Source of the DNA: Geodermatophilus siccatus
GTDB lineage: Bacteria; Actinomycetota; Actinomycetes; Mycobacteriales; Geodermatophilaceae
NCBI RefSeq assembly: GCF_900103785.1
Contig: NZ_FNHE01000008.1
Coordinates: 67,270 to 131,269 of the forward strand
Direction: 5' to 3'
Length of the DNA: 64,000 bases
Made by a program: the position numbers and the translations under genes. Positions within the stretch are counted from its first letter, which is position 1. The number at the start of each line of letters is the position of its first letter. The notes beneath the pieces were generated by a model that had not been told where the DNA came from, searched no databases, and saw only the letters and a list, made by a program, of their open reading frames with translations. This document shows positions 52,760 through 61,651 of the stretch, piece after piece.

Positions 52760-54922
52760 ATGCCGATGCAGGACATCCACCTGACCACGAACGCTCCACT
52801 GGGCGAGGATCAGGTCCACCGATTGGAAGACCTGGGGCTACGCCTCGTCAGCCGGTTGTCCGAGAGCTCCTACCGGCTTCGGGGCGACAGCGGCGCCACC
52901 GCCGCCGACCTCGTGGGGCTCGACTTCGTCGACACGGCCTCGGCCTACGCTGCAACGGACAAGCTCGACCCGTCGCTCAGCGCGGCGTCGGCTATCGCGG
53001 CCACAACGGTGGCAGATGCTGGAGCCGCACCCTTGGTCACCGGCCTGGTGTCCCTCGACCCGGCCGTCGACCCGGCCGTCACCAAGGAGCAACTGGCGGA
53101 GCTGGGCAACGTCGTCACGGCCACGCCCCGGCGAGCGGTCGTGAGCACCTCGACCGACCGGCTGGCAGACATCGCCTCGTTGGACGGCGTCCTGAGTGTC
53201 GAGATCGAGCCCGATCCCCACACCCAGAACGACGTCGCCCGCACGCTCGCCAAGGTCGAGCCCATCGCCACGACCCTCGGTCTCGACGGCACAGGCGAGA
53301 TCGTCGGCGTCGCCGACAGTGGCCTGGACACCGGGGTCGCGGCCACGGTGCTGGCCGACTTCGCCGGTCGCGTCGTCAACATCCGGGCCACCGTCGTCAA
53401 GGCACCGGCCAACGGCGCGGACCTGAACAACCACGGCACCCACGTGTCCGGGAGCATCCTCGGTGACGGAGCCAACTCCAACGGCCGTCTCCGGGGCATG
53501 GCGCCAGGGGCGCGCCTGACGATGTTGGCGATGGGCCCCGACAACTCGACCCGCCTGATTGTTCCTGCTGACCTGGTCGCCGGGGTGTTCACGGACGCGT
53601 ACGCCGACGGCGCCCGTATCCACTCCAACAGTTGGGGGTCGAACAACACCCCGGGCCGGTACACCGCGTTCTCCGAGGACGTCGACGACTTCGTGTTCCA
53701 CCACCCCGACATGCTGGTGGTGATCGCGGCGGGGAACGCGGGACCTGGAGCGTCGACCGTCCAGGCACCGGGAACGGCCAAGAACTGCTTGACTGTGGGA
53801 GCGTCGGAAAGTGTGCGGCCGCTGCCGGCGGCGATCAGCATCAACCCGAACATGCAGGACCACGATCACAATCCCGCTACTCCGAAGACCAACGTGCCCG
53901 TGACGCGGAACAACTTCAGTCAGCAAGCGGACGACGCCGACGACATCGCCGGCTTCTCGGGGCGTGGCCCAGTGAACGACATCGGGGATACCCGCACGAA
54001 GCCGGACATCGTCGCACCGGGCACGTTCATCCTGTCCTGTCGCTCGACGGTGAGCACTGCGGATGTCGGACCTGACGGTGTGCGGCACTCGGCCGACATC
54101 GATGCGCTCTACGCCGACGACGCCGACGGCGTGGCGACGCACGCGGAGGCCGTCGGCCGAGGACTGCCTGGCGCGCCCTTCTTCGGCACGTGGAACCAGA
54201 ACACCCCCGCAGCGCCAGCCGGGTCAGGAGCGCTGGCACAGCAGAACTACTTCTACAGCTCCGGCACCAGCATGGCCACCCCGATCACCAGTGGGACGGC
54301 GGCACTGCTACGGCAGTACCTTCGGGAGCGCCGCGGCGTTGCCACCCCGTCGGCCGCCCTGATGAAAGCGATGATCGTCAACGCCGCAACCGTGCCGGCC
54401 GGCGTCTCCACCGCACCCGACAACACCCGCGGCTTCGGCTGGCTCGACCTCGAGCAGCTGCTGTCACCGCCACCCACCGGCCAGCAGGCGATCAGCGACG
54501 ACGTGCACCTGGCCGTCGCCACTGGCGAGGTCCGTCGGCTGACGGTGCAGGTAGCCGCTCCCAACCTGCCGCTCCGCGTCACGCTGGCGTGGACCGATTC
54601 GCCGGGCAAGGGACTACAGAACCGGCTGTACCTCCGGCTTCTCCCGCCCGGTGGCGGTGCCCCCATCGACGGCGACGTCACCGCGTTCCCCAACCCCACC
54701 AACAACGTGCAACGCGTCCACGTGGCCGCGCCGACCGCGGGCACCTGGACGATTGAGGTGCACGGAATCGACGTGCCGTTCGGTATTCCGACATTAGCTC
54801 CAGCTTTGCGCCAGGACTTCGCGCTCGCCGTCTCCAACGGTACCGGTTTCTCGGCCGCGCCCGTTGACATCAGTCAGGTCATCGACCACGGCGGCAGCAT
54901 GGGGACTCAGCTCGCCATTTGA
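52760..54922 (+). CDS. S8 (subtilisin-like) serine peptidase, cytoplasmic-looking
   Basis: The 720-residue protein has the triad in order: Asp in VGVADSGLDTG (about residue 187), His in NNHGTHVSGSI (about 225) and Ser in SSGTSMATPITSGTAA (about 503). A C-terminal beta domain follows (LPLRVTLAWTDSPGKGLQN). There is no signal peptide or propeptide-like secretion signal; the N-terminus (MPMQDIHLTTNAPLGEDQV) looks cytosolic. ATG 52760 has GAGGAG at 52748-52753. It has fewer extreme GC codons than the core genes, consistent with acquisition beside the tRNA-Asn site. Confidence 0.92.
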   Translation: MPMQDIHLTTNAPLGEDQVHRLEDLGLRLVSRLSESSYRLRGDSGATAADLVGLDFVDTASAYAATDKLDPSLSAASAIAATTVADAGAAPLVTGLVSLDPAVDPAVTKEQLAELGNVVTATPRRAVVSTSTDRLADIASLDGVLSVEIEPDPHTQNDVARTLAKVEPIATTLGLDGTGEIVGVADSGLDTGVAATVLADFAGRVVNIRATVVKAPANGADLNNHGTHVSGSILGDGANSNGRLRGMAPGARLTMLAMGPDNSTRLIVPADLVAGVFTDAYADGARIHSNSWGSNNTPGRYTAFSEDVDDFVFHHPDMLVVIAAGNAGPGASTVQAPGTAKNCLTVGASESVRPLPAAISINPNMQDHDHNPATPKTNVPVTRNNFSQQADDADDIAGFSGRGPVNDIGDTRTKPDIVAPGTFILSCRSTVSTADVGPDGVRHSADIDALYADDADGVATHAEAVGRGLPGAPFFGTWNQNTPAAPAGSGALAQQNYFYSSGTSMATPITSGTAALLRQYLRERRGVATPSAALMKAMIVNAATVPAGVSTAPDNTRGFGWLDLEQLLSPPPTGQQAISDDVHLAVATGEVRRLTVQVAAPNLPLRVTLAWTDSPGKGLQNRLYLRLLPPGGGAPIDGDVTAFPNPTNNVQRVHVAAPTAGTWTIEVHGIDVPFGIPTLAPALRQDFALAVSNGTGFSAAPVDISQVIDHGGSMGTQLAI

Positions 54923-55157
54923 TCTCAGGCGGCGGCCTGGTGAATGGCCGGATGGCGTGGTGCCGGTCCTCGTCGGTTGCCTTCTGGGCGTCCGGGTGAG
55001 CGTCCGCAGGGTTTCGGTGGGCTGGCAGGGGTGTCAAGGATCTGCAGGTTCTGGGAGGAAGCGTGGAGCGTGCGGGTTGGAGTCAACCGGACTGGGGGCA
55101 GTCCCAGCTGGCCGCTCGATCAGTCCAGGGCCGGCATCCAGAAGGCACCGCACCCGG

Positions 55158-55541
55158 TCAGACGGTGAAGGACTCGGGGCCGAAGCGGCCGAACGCCACG
55201 AAGACGGCCATGGCGAGATAGGTCACGTCCACCAGCACGTGAGTGGACTCCTGACGGCGGTAGGTCACGATCGCCGCGCCCGCCATGATCGTCGCCAGAC
55301 CGACAGCGGCCAGCGGCACCAGAACCGGCGCTATGCCGAGCAGGGCGGGCAGGATCAGGCCGACGGCACCCAGGATCTCGACGGCTCCGAGAGCCTTAAC
55401 GAAGCCGGCGCTGACGTCCAGGACCCATCCACCGCCGGGAGCCTGGGCCAGTTTCTCCCGGGACATGAACAACTTGGTGGAGCCGGCGAAGAGGAACACG
55501 GCGGCCAGGAGTCCGGCGATGATCCACAGAGCGAGGTTCAT
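55158..55541 (-). CDS. DoxX-family membrane protein
   Basis: The 127-residue protein has four hydrophobic segments and the DoxX-like start ALWIIAGLLAAVFLFAGSTK, then VKALGAVEILGAVGLILP. DoxX-like proteins accompany oxidoreductases and ECF41 sigma factors, which fits the ECF41 gene 231 nt upstream. ATG 55541 has GGAGAG ribosome binding site. Confidence 0.87.
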   Translation of the reverse strand: MNLALWIIAGLLAAVFLFAGSTKLFMSREKLAQAPGGGWVLDVSAGFVKALGAVEILGAVGLILPALLGIAPVLVPLAAVGLATIMAGAAIVTYRRQESTHVLVDVTYLAMAVFVAFGRFGPESFTV

Positions 55542-55772
55542 GAGGTCTCTCCTTGCACTCCCGATTGGCGCTGGAGGTGTCGAGGCAGTGGAGGTGTCGT
55601 GGGCGAGGTCCTGACCCGGATCGGTTGAGCTGGAGGTCGCCGCGCCCGGTTCCGGCACTTCATCGCGTGAGGCCGGGTGGCGCGGTGAGGGAAGGGGAGT
55701 TTCTGCTGCGGGGGGCACTCCCGGCTGTCGTCCTCGGGAGCTCTTCGACAGGCCCGCCGGAGGTCGCGGTTG

Positions 55773-56720
55773 CTAGCTCGGCGCTGACCCGTTCCGTTCT
55801 CGAGTCGATCGGCGAGCCCGGCTCACCTCGCGGGTGACGGACCAGGCGTCCGCCACCGGACCCAGGTGCCCGAGCTTGTCGGGGTTGATCAGCGAGTGGA
55901 TCGTCTGGATCCGCCCGTCGAGGATGTCGAGCGTCCAGGTGAAGAGGACCCTGTCGTTCCGATCGCGGAAGATCGCGCCCGCCTGGCCGTTCATCTCGTG
56001 CGGCTCGAACGTCACGTCGATCCGGACCAACGGAGGGGCGATCGAGGCGAGCAGCCGGGCCACCTTCGCGGCACCGATGACGGCCCTGGCCAGCTGCGGG
56101 GCCTTCCCGCCGCCGTCCCCGACCAACTGGACGTCGGCGGCGAGCAGTTCTTGCAGACCGTCGACGTCCCCTTCCCTGAAGGCGTCGAAGAAGCGCTTGG
56201 CGAGTTCCTCGCGCTCCCTCCGGTCGGCCTCGAACCGCGGGCGCCCAGCGTCCATGTGGCGGCGCGCCCGCACCGCGAGCTGGCGGCACGCCGCCTCCGA
56301 CCTCCCCACCGCCGAGGCGACCTCGGGGAAACCGAACCCGAACACCTCCCGCAGCACGAAGACCGCGCGCTCGAGCGGGCTGAGCCGCTCGAGCAGGAGC
56401 AGGGCCGCCATCGACACCGAGTCGGCCAACTCCGCCGAGCGCGCCGGATCCTCGTAGGGGTCGTCGAGCAGCGGCTCGGGGAGCCATTGCCCGACGTACT
56501 CCTCCCGCCGCACGCGGGCGGAGCGCAGCACGTCGATCGAGATCCGGGTGACGACGGCCGAGAGGAAGGCCTTGGTCGACGTGGGTCGTGTCGGGGAGGA
56601 CTCGAAGCGCAGCCAGGTCTCCTGGACCGCGTCCTCGGCCTCGCTGACACTGCCGAGGATCCGGTAGGCGATCGCGAACAGCAGCGACCGCAGCTCCTCG
56701 AACTCCTCGGCCAGGGTCAC
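55773..56720 (-). CDS. ECF41-type sigma factor with C-terminal SnoaL-like domain
   Basis: The 315-residue protein has region 2 (FAIAYRILGSVSEAEDAVQE) and region 4 (LSPLERAVFVLREVFGFGFP). A SnoaL/NTF2-like domain follows, ending INPDKLGHLG, the NPDKL-type motif of ECF41. In this family the C-terminal domain modulates activity instead of an anti-sigma factor. GTG 56720 overlaps the upstream gene (GTGA). The stop is TAG. It likely controls the neighbouring epimerase and DoxX genes. Confidence 0.92.
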   Translation of the reverse strand: MTLAEEFEELRSLLFAIAYRILGSVSEAEDAVQETWLRFESSPTRPTSTKAFLSAVVTRISIDVLRSARVRREEYVGQWLPEPLLDDPYEDPARSAELADSVSMAALLLLERLSPLERAVFVLREVFGFGFPEVASAVGRSEAACRQLAVRARRHMDAGRPRFEADRREREELAKRFFDAFREGDVDGLQELLAADVQLVGDGGGKAPQLARAVIGAAKVARLLASIAPPLVRIDVTFEPHEMNGQAGAIFRDRNDRVLFTWTLDILDGRIQTIHSLINPDKLGHLGPVADAWSVTREVSRARRSTRERNGSAPS

Positions 56721-57646
56721 GCCAACCCTTCCCTGAAGCCCTGCCGCCACGACGGATAGCGCAGCTCCCAGCCGAGCTCGCGCTTGGCCTTGGCGTTGGA
56801 GAAACCGCGCCCCTCGGTCATCATCGTCACCGCCACGTCCCCGGCCAACAGCCTGGCGAGCCACGTGGGGACCCGCATCGGCCGCTTCGCGCCCGTGCAC
56901 GCAGCCAGGTAGGGCAGCCACTCCCTGGCCGGCGCCGGTTCGTCGTCGACGATGTTGAACACGCCGGTCGCCTTCTGCTCCACGGCCAGGACGGTGGCGC
57001 TCGCCGCGTCGTCGAGGTGTACCCACGAGCTGTAGCCGGTGCCGCCCCCGACGAGGGGGAACTGCCGCCTGCGCACGAGCTCGACCACGTCGTCGGTGGC
57101 GCCCGGCCCGTAGAACCCGCCGTATCGCAGGACCGCGCCACCGGCCTCGACGACCACGTCCTCGACGTGGCGCATCGCCGCCATGCCCTTGCGCATGCTC
57201 GGCGGGCCCGGGTCCAGCGGGTCCTCCTCGGTCTTGACCCATCCGCCCTCGCGGATCCCGTTCCAACTGGCGTGGCCCTGGGCGACGACGTGGGAGACGC
57301 CGGCCGCCTCGGCCGCGGCCAGCAGGTGGTCGGTCCCCTCGGTGCGCAGCTGGTTGGTGGTGGCGAAGAACCGGTCCATGTGCCTCATGTCGGGCTTGCC
57401 GGCGTGGGCGGGGCTGATCGCGGTCATCTGGTGCACGATCGCGTCGGGCCGGGCGGCCGCCACGGCTGCACCGACCGACACCGCATCCAGCCCGTCCATC
57501 ACGACACCGGCGGCGCCCAGCTGCTCCAGCAGGCCCAACTTGCCCGAGCCCGTCGTCGTAGCGGTCACCTGGTGGCCCCGGGCCACCAGCTGCGGCACCA
57601 GCCGCCGTCCCATCGCCCCGGTGCCACCGGCCACGAACACCCGCAT
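56717..57646 (-). CDS. NAD(P)-dependent epimerase/dehydratase-like protein
   Basis: The 309-residue extended SDR begins MRVFVAGGTGAMGRRLVPQL (NAD-binding GGTGAMG), with VLRYGGFYGPGATDDVVE and VHLDDAASATVLAVE. The active-site YxxxK is not evident, so it may be an NAD-binding regulator or atypical enzyme. ATG 57646 has GGAAGG upstream. It is translationally coupled to the ECF41 gene, a common ECF41 arrangement. Confidence 0.88.
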   Translation of the reverse strand: MRVFVAGGTGAMGRRLVPQLVARGHQVTATTTGSGKLGLLEQLGAAGVVMDGLDAVSVGAAVAAARPDAIVHQMTAISPAHAGKPDMRHMDRFFATTNQLRTEGTDHLLAAAEAAGVSHVVAQGHASWNGIREGGWVKTEEDPLDPGPPSMRKGMAAMRHVEDVVVEAGGAVLRYGGFYGPGATDDVVELVRRRQFPLVGGGTGYSSWVHLDDAASATVLAVEQKATGVFNIVDDEPAPAREWLPYLAACTGAKRPMRVPTWLARLLAGDVAVTMMTEGRGFSNAKAKRELGWELRYPSWRQGFREGLA

Positions 57647-57978
57647 GACCATCACCTTCCTGATCGCAGGATCGGCTCTCGGTCCGGTGACGAGACAGCC
57701 CCGGCCATCTGTGACATCGAGGTCCCGGCGCACCCCTCTCCCGAGACGAGGGCTGCGCGGCCGCCCCGGTCCGAAGGCTGCCGGCTCGCGGTGCGCCGCA
57801 GCGTCGGCGTGGTCGAGGCCGCACCGGCGACGTTCGACGGACAGCGACTGACGAGCCCCCCGCCGTCGAGACCACGACCAGCGCGGCACCCGGCGGGATC
57901 AGCACGGAGCCGCTGTGCGGCTCGACGGTTCCCACCAGCCGGCCGCCGGCGGCGCGGCGCCTGCCGTTGCTCGTGCTG
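57647..57978. other. Intergenic region between the epimerase and TetR genes
   Basis: No intact gene is seen in these 332 bases. On the minus strand around 57935-57840 a short open stretch (GTVEPHSGSVLIPPGAALVV) looks like the end of a decayed sugar-active enzyme, but this is too short to assign. The promoter of the epimerase-ECF41 unit should lie here. Confidence 0.5.
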
Positions 57979-58617
57979 CTACGCCAGCAGTGACGCAGCC
58001 GCCATCCGCTGCAGGTTCCCGACGTAGGTCTCGAACGTCCAGCCCCACGTGCCGACCAGGCGCTGGTAGAGCGTCGGGTCGATCAGGGCGTCGGCGATGG
58101 CGGCAGCCTGTTCGCGATCGAGTCCGGGCGGAAGCCCGCCGAGGTCGGCGACGCGGCCGACGACATCTCGGGCGCCCTCGGCCCGCTGGTCGTCGGTCGT
58201 GGCGAGGAGGGCTGCAGCCTCGGGGTCGGCGTCGGCTGCCACGACGAGGACGTGGTGCAGCGTGGCGAGCCGCTGGTTGATGGCGGCGTTCATCGCCATC
58301 CACGCGGCGAGCAGTTCGGCAGGGTCCTCGCCCTGCATCATCCGCTGCACCTCCGGCCGGTCCGCGATGGCCACCGGTTCCTCGTCGCCGGCGAGCGTCC
58401 AGTCGAAGGCGAGCTTCAGGACGGCGGCCTTCGCGCCGACCGAGGTGAAGACGGTCCTGCGGCTGACCCCTGCACGCTCGGCGATGGCGTCGATCGTGGT
58501 CGGGACATAGCCGCTCTCCACGAACAGCGCGGCTCCGGCGTCGACGATCCGCCGGCGCGTGACCCGTGACTGCTCGTCACGCAGGGCGGAGCGGTACGGG
58601 CGGCCGCCGGCCGTCAT
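57979..58617 (-). CDS. TetR-family transcriptional regulator
   Basis: The 212-residue protein has an N-terminal helix-turn-helix (RRIVDAGAALFVESGYVPTT, then IAERAGVSRRTVFTSVGAK) and a variable ligand domain. It is divergent from the flavin monooxygenase and probably represses it through the operator between them. The stop is TAG (57979-57981). Confidence 0.92.
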   Translation of the reverse strand: MTAGGRPYRSALRDEQSRVTRRRIVDAGAALFVESGYVPTTIDAIAERAGVSRRTVFTSVGAKAAVLKLAFDWTLAGDEEPVAIADRPEVQRMMQGEDPAELLAAWMAMNAAINQRLATLHHVLVVAADADPEAAALLATTDDQRAEGARDVVGRVADLGGLPPGLDREQAAAIADALIDPTLYQRLVGTWGWTFETYVGNLQRMAAASLLA

Positions 58618-58655
58618 GCGCGCGGCTCCGCAGGCCGCATCGATCGACTTGACAG

Positions 58656-58689
58656 CACTACTAGTGTAATCAACACATTTTCAGTGTAA
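58656..58689. promoter_or_regulatory. Putative TetR operator region, AT-rich
   Basis: CACTACTAGTG (58656-58666) is a perfect 11-bp palindrome. The heptamer agtgtaa occurs at 58663 and again at 58683, 20 bp apart. A TTGACA at 58649-58654 precedes them. The low GC of this stretch stands out, and its position between the divergent TetR and monooxygenase genes fits a shared operator. Confidence 0.55.
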
Positions 58690-58703
58690 CGGATGGTGGA
58701 ACC

Positions 58704-60062
58704 ATGGACGTCGTCATCGTCGGCGCCGGACCCACAGGACTGACCCTCGGCGCGGCCCTCGCCCGGCGCGGCCATCGAGTCGTGGCCGTCGACAGGGACC
58801 CCGGCCCCGCACTGGACGGCTCGTGGCGGCGCCGGGGTGTGATGCAGTTCCAGCAGGCGCACGGGTTCCGCCCGCAGGTGCGTGACCTGCTGCTCGCCGA
58901 GTGGCCCGAGGCGTGGCGCGCGTGGCTCGACCTCGGTGCGGAACCGATCGACCTGCCCGCCCCCGACGCCTGCACGCCAGCGGTCGGGGTGCGGTCCCGC
59001 CGCGTCACCTACGAGCGAGCCCTCCGCCGGGCGGCAGCAGAAGCCGACGGGCTGACCGTCGCGGTCGGTCACGTCGACGGCCTCGCCGAGCGGGGCGGTC
59101 GGGTCGTGGGTGCAGTCGTGGACGGATCGACCGTGAGCGCCGACCTGGTCGTCGACGCGAGCGGCCGCCTCTCCCGGCTGACGCCGCCGCAGATCCGCGG
59201 GGACGCCGGCATGGCCTATGTGTCCCGGACCTACCGCCGGCACCCGGGCGAGCCGCCGGGTGCCCCGGCCACGCCGTTCGCGTGGAGCGCCCGGTTCCAC
59301 GGATACGACAGCTACGCCTTTCCGCACGAACACGGCCACGTCTCGATCGTGATCATCCGGCCCAGCGCCGACGCCGGCCTGGGTGCCCTGCGTCACCCGA
59401 GCGCCTTCGAGGCCGCCTGCCGGGCGATTCCCGGGCTGGCCGAATGGACCGACGCCCGCGTCGCCACGCCCACCAGCGGCGTCATCGTCGGTGGTGGATT
59501 GCTCAACACCTACCGGCGGCAGCTCGAACGGCCCGGTCTGGTCGCCGTCGGTGACGCAGTCGCGACCACGGCGCCCACGGCTGGCCGAGGGCTCGCCATG
59601 GCCAGCATGCAGATCGGCGCACTCCTGCAGCTGCTCGACGCCGGCGCCGACCCCGCCACCATCGCAGCGCCCTTCGGCGCTTGGTGCGACACGTGGATCC
59701 TCCCGTGGGTCGAGGACCACCTCGCCTTCGACGCCGAGTCGGTACGCCGCTGGCAGGGCCACGACCTCGACCTCACCCAGCCCCTGACCTCGGCAGCCAT
59801 CGTCGCGGCTGCTCGAGCCGACCCCCGGATCGAACCCCACGTCGCCGGCTTCCTGGCCATGACCGCGTTGCCGGCGTCGCTGGCTGCCGCCGAGCCGCTG
59901 GCCCGCGCCGTCTACGAGACCGGCTGGCGTCAGCCGACGGCTCAGGGCCCCACGCGCGACGAGCTCGTCTCGATCGCCGAGTGGGCGCGAGCCATTCCGG
60001 GCGCCCGCCTCGAGACGGCGGTGGCCCCAATCCCCAGCTACCTCGAGAGGAGCGCATCATGA
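58704..60062 (+). CDS. FAD-dependent monooxygenase/oxidoreductase
   Basis: The 452-residue protein has the FAD motif VVIVGAGPTGLTLGAALARRG, a second DASGRLSR motif and GDAVATTAPTAGRGLAMA, the pattern of class-A flavoprotein monooxygenases. Regulation by the divergent TetR protein suggests induction by an aromatic or hydrophobic substrate. The substrate cannot be named. Confidence 0.9.
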   Translation: MDVVIVGAGPTGLTLGAALARRGHRVVAVDRDPGPALDGSWRRRGVMQFQQAHGFRPQVRDLLLAEWPEAWRAWLDLGAEPIDLPAPDACTPAVGVRSRRVTYERALRRAAAEADGLTVAVGHVDGLAERGGRVVGAVVDGSTVSADLVVDASGRLSRLTPPQIRGDAGMAYVSRTYRRHPGEPPGAPATPFAWSARFHGYDSYAFPHEHGHVSIVIIRPSADAGLGALRHPSAFEAACRAIPGLAEWTDARVATPTSGVIVGGGLLNTYRRQLERPGLVAVGDAVATTAPTAGRGLAMASMQIGALLQLLDAGADPATIAAPFGAWCDTWILPWVEDHLAFDAESVRRWQGHDLDLTQPLTSAAIVAAARADPRIEPHVAGFLAMTALPASLAAAEPLARAVYETGWRQPTAQGPTRDELVSIAEWARAIPGARLETAVAPIPSYLERSAS

Positions 60063-60384
60063 ACGGCCGCCGTCCTGCGATCGCGCAGGCTCCCGAAGGT
60101 CGACGTTGCAGGGGTCGTCGAGCCGCTGCCGCGTGAGTGCGTGGCGCGGACCGCCGCGCAGCTGCTGGAGCACGGCGTCCGCCTCGACGACGAGGTCGGC
60201 GCCGTCGAAGCGCACCACGCCGCCTTCCGGGAGGTACCCGACCACTGGGGCCGAGGGACGCGGTCAGCCCGGTCGAGCGGATGGCGGCGACGTGTTGAGC
60301 CGGGGACTGTAGCCCTTGGGGGCAAACAGGTGGTCGGGACGGGTCCTGGTCGACCTGAAGCGTGCGATGCGCATCTTCTGCCGA
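60063..60384. other. Region without a recognisable gene
   Basis: These 322 bases lie between the monooxygenase and the RTX-repeat gene. Short frames exist on both strands (for example 60057-60245 minus) but none has a ribosome binding site or family motif. It may hold the terminators of both convergent genes. Confidence 0.5.
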
Positions 60385-61002
60385 TCAATCCTGCTGTACC
60401 ACCTCGCACTCCTCGAACGTATCGGCACCAGGGCCGCCGACGCAGGTGTCATTGCCCGGACCACCGTCGATGAGGTCGTTCCCCGGGCCGCCGTGGAGCG
60501 TGTCGTTGTTGGCGTCGCCGAAGATGGTGTCGCTGTCCTGCTGACCGTGTATCGTGTCGTTTCCTTGATCGCCGATCAGAACATCGCCGAAGGTGCCGCC
60601 GAAGAGCGTGTCATTGCCGGGGCCACCATTGAGGAAGTCGATCTGGGATTCTCCGATGAGCGTGTCGTTGCCCATCCCACCACGGAATCCGTTGTTGCTC
60701 TCGTTGCCCCAGATCGTGTCGTTACCGGCGCTACCGCAGACCTGGTTACCGCTGCCCAGGTCGTAGATGGTGTCGTTGCCGTCCAATCCGTCGATCCTGC
60801 TGTTGCTCGTCACGATGCTGATCGTGATGGTGTCGTTGCCGCCGGTGCCGGTTATGGTCGCCGGCGCACACTGGGGGTCTTGGACCTGGGCTGCGGCCGG
60901 TGAGGTGGTGAGGAACACCACGAGCAAGGCCGCAACGCCTACGAGCGCCATCCGGAAGAGGCGACGCAGATCCTTGCATTGCAGACCGGAGATCGAAGTC
61001 AT
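60385..61002 (-). CDS. Secreted RTX-type calcium-binding repeat protein
   Basis: The 205-residue protein starts at ATG 61002 (AGGAG 7 nt upstream) with a signal peptide: basic DLRRLFRM, then ALVGVAALLVVFLTTSPAAA before the likely cleavage site. About ten nonapeptides of GGxGNDTxx type follow (GTGGNDTITI, GLDGNDTIYD, GMGNDTLIGES, GGPGNDTLFGG, GGPGNDLIDGG), forming a calcium-binding beta-roll. No catalytic domain is attached, so it is a stand-alone beta-roll. Two Cys near each end may form disulfides. Confidence 0.9.
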   Translation of the reverse strand: MTSISGLQCKDLRRLFRMALVGVAALLVVFLTTSPAAAQVQDPQCAPATITGTGGNDTITISIVTSNSRIDGLDGNDTIYDLGSGNQVCGSAGNDTIWGNESNNGFRGGMGNDTLIGESQIDFLNGGPGNDTLFGGTFGDVLIGDQGNDTIHGQQDSDTIFGDANNDTLHGGPGNDLIDGGPGNDTCVGGPGADTFEECEVVQQD

Positions 61003-61099
61003 GGCTACGCTCCTGTGACAGTCGGAATACCGATCGAGTCCTCGACCGGTCGGCCCGGTTGACCCCCGTCGGTGCCCATCTCCGGGCCGGGCGGAGAGG

Positions 61100-61458
61100 C
61101 CGGCAGCTCGGACTTCAGATGGCAGGTGAGCAGATCGATCGGCCGCCCGCTCCGGCGGAGAGCCGGTGACCTCCGCGACGTCGGTCAGCGGCGGTCGGGA
61201 CAGGAAGCCGACCCGGATCGGCCGCTGGCTCGGCTCCACGCCGGCGGTCACACAGTGCCACGCGCCGCCGGCCCGCTCGGCCACGTCCGCGAGAGCATCG
61301 GGGTTGCCGACCTCCTGCACCGCCAGCACGTCGGGCGCCGTCCGCACGACGACCTCGGCCAGGGCTGCCGGCTCGGCCCCGTACCCGGCCGGATCGCCGG
61401 GCCCGGCCTCGTCCTCGGGGCGGAGCAGGTTCTCCAGATCCCACGTGCCGATCCGCAC
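61100..61458 (-). pseudogene. Truncated endonuclease/exonuclease/phosphatase-family fragment
   Basis: From GTG 61458 the frame reads VRIGTWDLENLLRPEDEAGP, then VVVRTAPDVLAVQEVGNPDALAD and RPIRVGFLSRPPLTDVAEV. This is the N-terminal third of an EEP-fold nuclease, with the metal-binding Asn and Glu (QEV). The remaining two thirds, including the catalytic His, are missing. The frame stays open into the RTX gene without a stop. Confidence 0.72.
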
Positions 61459-61651
61459 GTCGCCGCACCTCCCCAGGCTGCGGAGTCCACCTCGGGCTGC
61501 AGGTCGCGCCGCCCTGTGCGCGCGACCACGAGAGGGTTCCTCTCGCCGGAGCTCCTCCTCGAGGGCGGCAGGGATGGACTCGCCGGCCTTCGGGGCCACC
61601 AGGCGATGAACCTCGCTGTGAGGCGAGCCGGTGCGACGAGATGTGTCTGTG

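Noticed and set aside
60057-60245. 62-codon minus-strand frame downstream of the monooxygenase
   Set aside because: No recognisable family, no convincing ribosome binding site; not enough to call a gene.
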